The position numbers were made by a program, and so were the translations under genes. From Dokdonella sp. (lineage in GTDB: Bacteria; Pseudomonadota; Gammaproteobacteria; Xanthomonadales; Rhodanobacteraceae), in NCBI GenBank assembly GCA_023228465.1, contig JALOBC010000021.1:1-46245 (forward strand): 46,245 nucleotides of DNA, in the 5' to 3' direction. Position 1 is the stretch's first letter, and every line of letters starts with the position of its first letter. Of the stretch, positions 43,134 through 46,245 are shown in pieces. The notes beneath the pieces were generated by a model that was not told where the DNA came from, ran no database searches, and saw only the letters and a list, made by a program, of their open reading frames with translations.

Positions 43134-43569
43134 CGGGCTGTGCAGGTGGGAAGGTTGAAGGCTCGCCGTCCCGTATGGGGCGGGCGCCTGGCAAAATAAA
43201 GGGGACGGAGGCAAAATAAAGGGGACGGAGGCAATTAATCCCCGACGCGGCACCCGCAACCCGGCCGCGCGAGACCGCGCACGCCTGCACGAGGCGATCA
43301 GTGCCGGTTTAATTGCCTCCGGCTTAATTGCCTCCGTCCCTGAGGTTTCCGCCCACCGCCAATGACTCGTCTCATCAAGCCGATAGCAGCCATGTCGTCT
43401 CGGTTTTCCGACGGCGGACTCGGGGCGCGTAAGTAGCAGCGCTCGAGGTGTGTTGCGTAGCACGGCCCGCAGTCGGGCCAGACCGAGCAGCGCAAGCGCC
43501 AAGTTCGGTGGAAGCTTTGGCGAAACTTGCGCGCGTGTGCCACCATCAAGCGTCCGGGGGAGAAATGTC
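43134..43569. other. Intergenic region with the E/F repeats
   Basis: This 436 bp gap between divergent genes is dominated by the inverted, doubled repeats at 43193-43342. The promoters of both flanking genes must lie here or beside the repeats. No gene seen. Confidence 0.5.
43193..43342. repeat. Doubled inverted GGGGACGGAGG repeats (copies E and F)
   Basis: The left side has two exact tandem 20 bp units AAAATAAAGGGGACGGAGGC (43193-43212 and 43213-43232) followed by AATTAA. The right side has two inverted partial units, TTTAATTGCCTCCGG (43308-43322) and CTTAATTGCCTCCGTCCCTG (43323-43342). About 70 bp lie between. The arrangement looks like one repeat pair nested in or duplicated by another. 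Confidence 0.85.
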
Positions 43570-44793
43570 ATGAGCATGGGGCCCGTCTTTTCGAGTCGTG
43601 TTGCGGCGTTGCCGTTCTGGGTCAGCAATGGCGTCGCTGCCATCGCGCAGCCGCAGCGATGTTTGCGGTCAACCGCGTATCGGCATCACAGCGTTCAGGA
43701 CGCAGCGGCGTGCACGAAGAGATGCACGAAGATCGTCCACTTTGCGCTCAAGCTGATGCTTGTGATGTCCGTCGGATCTGCACAGCCCGTGCAAGCATTC
43801 ATTGACCCGCCGTTTCTCACGCCTGAACATCCCATCGCGGGGGAGGTGGTATCGGTCAATATTCGATTTGGCATCTGCGATGCAATCGGAGAGTTGCCCA
43901 GCGCTGGCTACCCAAAGCTTACCCGGAACGGCAACGCCATTCGCATTGTTTTCTGGAGTAGCACCGATGCCGATCCGATCCTCTGCAATGTCCCGATACT
44001 TACCGAAACATATGCCTTTGGCGCCTTTCCCCCGGGCTCGTATACGCTTCAAGTAGATCGAGATGACTTCGGTGATCTTGGTGGTGGCAGGACCGAAACG
44101 CTGGGTGTCCTTCCTTTCACGGTAGCCGCAACGTCATCGCCCCCGGCTGCAGTGCCAACGTTGAGTCGGTTCGGTTTGGCGACGCTCATTGCCGCCTTGG
44201 TCGGACTGCTTGCCTGGCGCAAGCGCCAAGCAAGCTTGTTTCTCATCGTAGCGCTCACGCTGCCGTTGAGCGCGCGAGCACAAGTCGCTGACCCGCCGCA
44301 GAATCCAACGCTCGAGGTTCTCCTTACTACGGCGCCGGGTGCGCCAACCGCCAAGCAGCTGGTGGACTACTACGCGCGACCGACAGGCACGTCGCCGCTG
44401 TCCGCACTGGCTGCGACGAGCCCGCTTGCTGTGCAATACCTGCTGCCCATCCGCGCGGAAGGCGATTTCCTTCGCAGGCTTGAAGCGAACCCGAGCAGCG
44501 CGCGCGCCAAGCTGGAACGCTACCTGTTGGTGACTTATCCGGTTGGAGCGGATCTTGCCCAAGTGAGGTCCGTACTGCTTGCCGATCCTTACATCGCGGT
44601 CGCGAGCGAGCCGCTTCCAATGGAATTCTCGTCCGCGAGCCTAACAAACTTCAGCGTTGTCGACGAACCGCAGAGCAGTGGTCAATACGGTCGAAACGAC
44701 CTCAATATCGATGCGGCTTGGCAGCTCGCGGGCGGCTACTCGCTGATTGCCAACATCGATTCTGGGCTGTACACGAACCATCCTTCGTCCTGA
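43570..44793 (+). pseudogene. Secreted protein with internal IPTL-CTERM-like segment fused to a truncated S8 peptidase
   Basis: A 407-residue reading frame that ends at an IS junction. A hydrophobic, signal-like segment is at about 54-76 (ending AQPVQA). A roughly 120-residue beta-rich domain follows with DPPFLTPEHPIAGEVVSVNI. At 195-219 lies VPTLSRFGLATLIAALVGLL plus AWRKRQ, the motif-helix-basic layout of IPTL-CTERM sorting signals. A second hydrophobic stretch (222-236) and AQVADPPQ then look like a new signal peptide. A propeptide-like part leads to NIDSGLYTNHP, the catalytic-Asp region of S8 peptidases, Asp397. The His and Ser parts are missing, so the peptidase is dead. The start has GGGGGAG seven bases upstream. 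The stop TGA (44791-44793) uses the first base of the IS. Confidence 0.75.
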
Positions 44794-45855
44794 TTAGCGT
44801 CGAACCTCAGCCAGCTGTCGCAGGATTTGAGACGGGCTGAGCGCAAGGTGAGCGCCATGTTCCGACGCGGAGGTCGATCATGGCGATGAATCGGGTGCAG
44901 TTCCAGCCGGGCCTGTCGATGGCGAAGTTTCTTGCGCGCTACGGCACCGAAGCGAAGTGCTACCGGTCGCTCTACAAGGCACGCTGGCCGCGGGGCTTTC
45001 GTTGTCCCTGCTGCGAGGGCCGAGCGCGCTCGCGCTTCCGGCGCGAAGGGCGCGTCTACTACCAGTGCCGGGCGTGTCGGCATCAGACCACGCTCACCAG
45101 CGGCACGCTGTTCGAAGCCTCGAAGGTGCCGTTGACGACGTGGTTCCTGGCGATGCATCTGCTCACCGCGAGCAAGACGAACATGTCGGCGCTGGAGCTC
45201 AAGCGCCACCTTGGCGTGTGCTACCGCACCGCGTGGCGGATGAAGCAGAAGATCATGGAAGCGATGACGGAACGTGAGGAAGGACGCCAGCTTGCGGGCT
45301 TCGTGCAGGTCGACGACGCCTACCTCGGCGGCGAGCGCAGCGGCGGCAAGCGAGGCCGCGGTTCGGAGAACAAGCAGCCGTTCGTGATCGCCGTGAGCAC
45401 CGACGAAACACTGGAGCACCCCACCTACGCGGTCATCGAACCGGTCAGGAACTTCAGCAACATGGCGATGCTGGATTGGGCGGGCCGGCGCCTTGCCGCT
45501 GACGCGGAAGCCTTCAGCGATGGCCTGGCCTGTTTCGGCCGCTTCGCCGACCTCGATCATGCGCACACCGTGCTCGAAACCGAGGGCGGTCGCGCCGCCA
45601 CGGAAGTGAAGGGTGCACGCTGGGCGGCGTCGTGCTCGGCAACGTCAAGCGTGCCATCAGCGGCTGCTATCACGCAGTTCGCCAGGCGAAGTACGCGCGG
45701 CGCTACCTGGCGGAGGCCGCGTGGCGATTCAACCGTCGTTTTCACCTGCCCTCCATGCTGCCGCGGCTCGTTCATGCCATGATGCTCTGCAAGCCTTGTG
45801 CAGAGCAGCGCCTGCGCACCGAAACCAATTTCGTTGGCTGAGGTTCGACGCTAAT
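44793..45855 (+). mobile_element. IS1595-family (ISXO2-like) insertion sequence
   Basis: A 1063 bp element bounded by perfect 21 bp terminal inverted repeats starting ATTAGCGTCGAACCTCAGCC (44793-44813 and 45835-45855). It contains one ISXO2-like transposase gene. The expected 8 bp target duplication is not seen: the flanks are TCGTCCTG on the left and TGTCAAGT on the right. The right flank is the end of an IS481-like element, so the original flank may have been lost or moved. It truncates the S8 peptidase gene. Confidence 0.9.
44880..45841 (+). pseudogene. ISXO2-like transposase, frameshifted
   Basis: The N-terminus has a zinc ribbon (RCPCCEG and YYQCRACRHQT) and then the helical region LTSGTLFEASKVPLTTW. 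The DDE_Tnp_IS1595 catalytic domain follows with VQVDDAYLGGERSGGKRGRG. After GARW at 45623 the frame goes wrong and would read a Ser/Arg-rich shadow to 45782. The proper continuation, VLGNVKRAISGCYHAVRQAK to the end at 45841, lies in another frame. One missing base at about 45624-45625 explains this. Family members are about 310 residues in one frame, so the copy is probably inactive unless -1 frameshifting occurs; no slippery heptamer is seen. Confidence 0.85.
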
Positions 45856-46245
45856 TGTCAAGTCCCGTCTGATTCTTCGGCCTCTTGTTGAACAAATCGG
45901 GATGACTCTTGTGCCAGTCTCGCATGGCCTGCAACGGAGTTCTCTGGCGTAGCGCGCGCTGTGGCAGATGCTCGTTGTAGAGCTTCACGTAGCGCGTGAT
46001 CGTGGCCTTGAGGTCCTCGCCAGAGCGGAAGCGGGTGGTGGCCAGGATGTCGCTGATGCGACCGTTGAAGCGTTCCACCATGCCATTGGTGTGCGGATGG
46101 CGCGGCTTGATCAGGCGGTGCTCGATCTCCAGCGCGGCACACTCGCGATCGAAGGCATGGTGGCCCGATGGCTGCTTGCCCCTGGAGGTGAAGCGGTCGG
46201 TGAACTGGCTGCCGTTGTCGGTCAGGATTTTCGTGATCTTCATTG
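45851..46245 (-). CDS. IS481-like transposase, C-terminal part (partial)
   Basis: About 130 residues of an rve-type DDE transposase entering from the right edge; the N-terminal part is outside the window. Visible motifs are ILTDNGSQF with the second catalytic Asp, and the region HRLIKPRHPHTNGMVERFNG with the catalytic Glu in VERFNG. The C-terminal end is YNEHLPQRALRQRTPLQAM. The pattern IEHRL.KP.HP.TNG..ER suits the IS481 family. The stop codon TAG at 45851-45853 lies inside the right inverted repeat of the neighbouring IS1595 element, so the gene borrows its stop from that element. Confidence 0.88.
   Translation of the reverse strand, partial: MKITKILTDNGSQFTDRFTSRGKQPSGHHAFDRECAALEIEHRLIKPRHPHTNGMVERFNGRISDILATTRFRSGEDLKATITRYVKLYNEHLPQRALRQRTPLQAMRDWHKSHPDLFNKRPKNQTGLDN
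45856..46245 (-). mobile_element. IS481-like insertion sequence (partial)
   Basis: Starts at TGTCAAGTCC, a TGT-type end as in IS481 relatives, and continues past the window edge. It directly abuts the IS1595 inverted repeat with no base between. Its other end, length and target duplication cannot be seen. Confidence 0.7.

Noticed and set aside
43134-43643. N-terminal extension of the GNAT-nitrilase frame up to 43643
   Set aside because: The extension is translated from the E/F repeats and lacks GNAT sequence. The ATG at 43133 gives the normal domain start.
44736-45566. 276-residue minus-strand frame opposite the IS1595 transposase
   Set aside because: It is antisense to a recognised transposase and has no domain of its own.
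44785-45863. 8 bp target duplication around the IS1595 element
   Set aside because: The flanking octamers TCGTCCTG and TGTCAAGT do not match, so no duplication is claimed.

Overview
The window is about 46 kb of GC-rich chromosomal DNA from a gammaproteobacterium. It is most likely a member of the Lysobacterales (Xanthomonadales), close to the Rhodanobacteraceae. This placement is inference. It rests on the TfpX-type pilin accessory protein beside tandem PilA-like pilins, a sigma-54 type pilin promoter, secreted proteins carrying an 'IF..GF' motif, an IPTL-CTERM-like segment, a GTAG-headed REP-like hairpin, and the gene set (fadE, GTP-type pckG, mrcB, YoaA-type helicase, relA).

Left part (1-30 kb) is mostly core genome. 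A short secreted protein lies in a patch of lower GC. It is followed by an alpha/beta hydrolase-fadE operon with a divergent TetR regulator and a clear palindromic operator between them. Next come GTP-dependent PEP carboxykinase and a large secreted subtilase that ends at a textbook terminator. A minus-strand group follows: PBP1b, a small lipoprotein and a DinG/YoaA helicase. After it lie a 1486-residue three-module glycosyltransferase, an NRDE/TANGO2 protein, a transmembrane Ser/Thr kinase, RelA, and two further exported proteins.

Middle part (28-37 kb) is a type IV pilin and glycan region. A TfpX/TfpZ-like accessory gene is followed by a sigma-54 promoter with an upstream inverted repeat, two tandem pilin paralogues separated by a terminator, and a GT-C-like membrane protein. 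On the opposite strand are a flippase-like protein, a SAM methyltransferase, a GT4 and a DPM1-like GT2. Together they could make and attach a glycan to the pilin or the cell surface. A 52-residue DUF3309 membrane protein follows.

Right part (37-46 kb) is accessory. The most interesting item is a compact toxin-antitoxin-chaperone (TAC) module: a RelE/HigB-like toxin, an XRE antitoxin with a C-terminal tail, and a SecB-like chaperone. It has a palindromic operator candidate and is bracketed by about 60 bp direct repeats. These belong to a local family built on the core GGGGACGGAGGCAATTA, which also occurs as inverted pairs around an alkylsulfatase gene and a GNAT-nitrilase fusion gene. At the far right, an unusual protein joins an IPTL-CTERM-like segment to the start of a subtilase. 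It is cut off by an IS1595-family element with a frameshifted transposase, which directly abuts an IS481-like element that leaves the window.

No rRNA, tRNA, CRISPR array or replication origin was seen.
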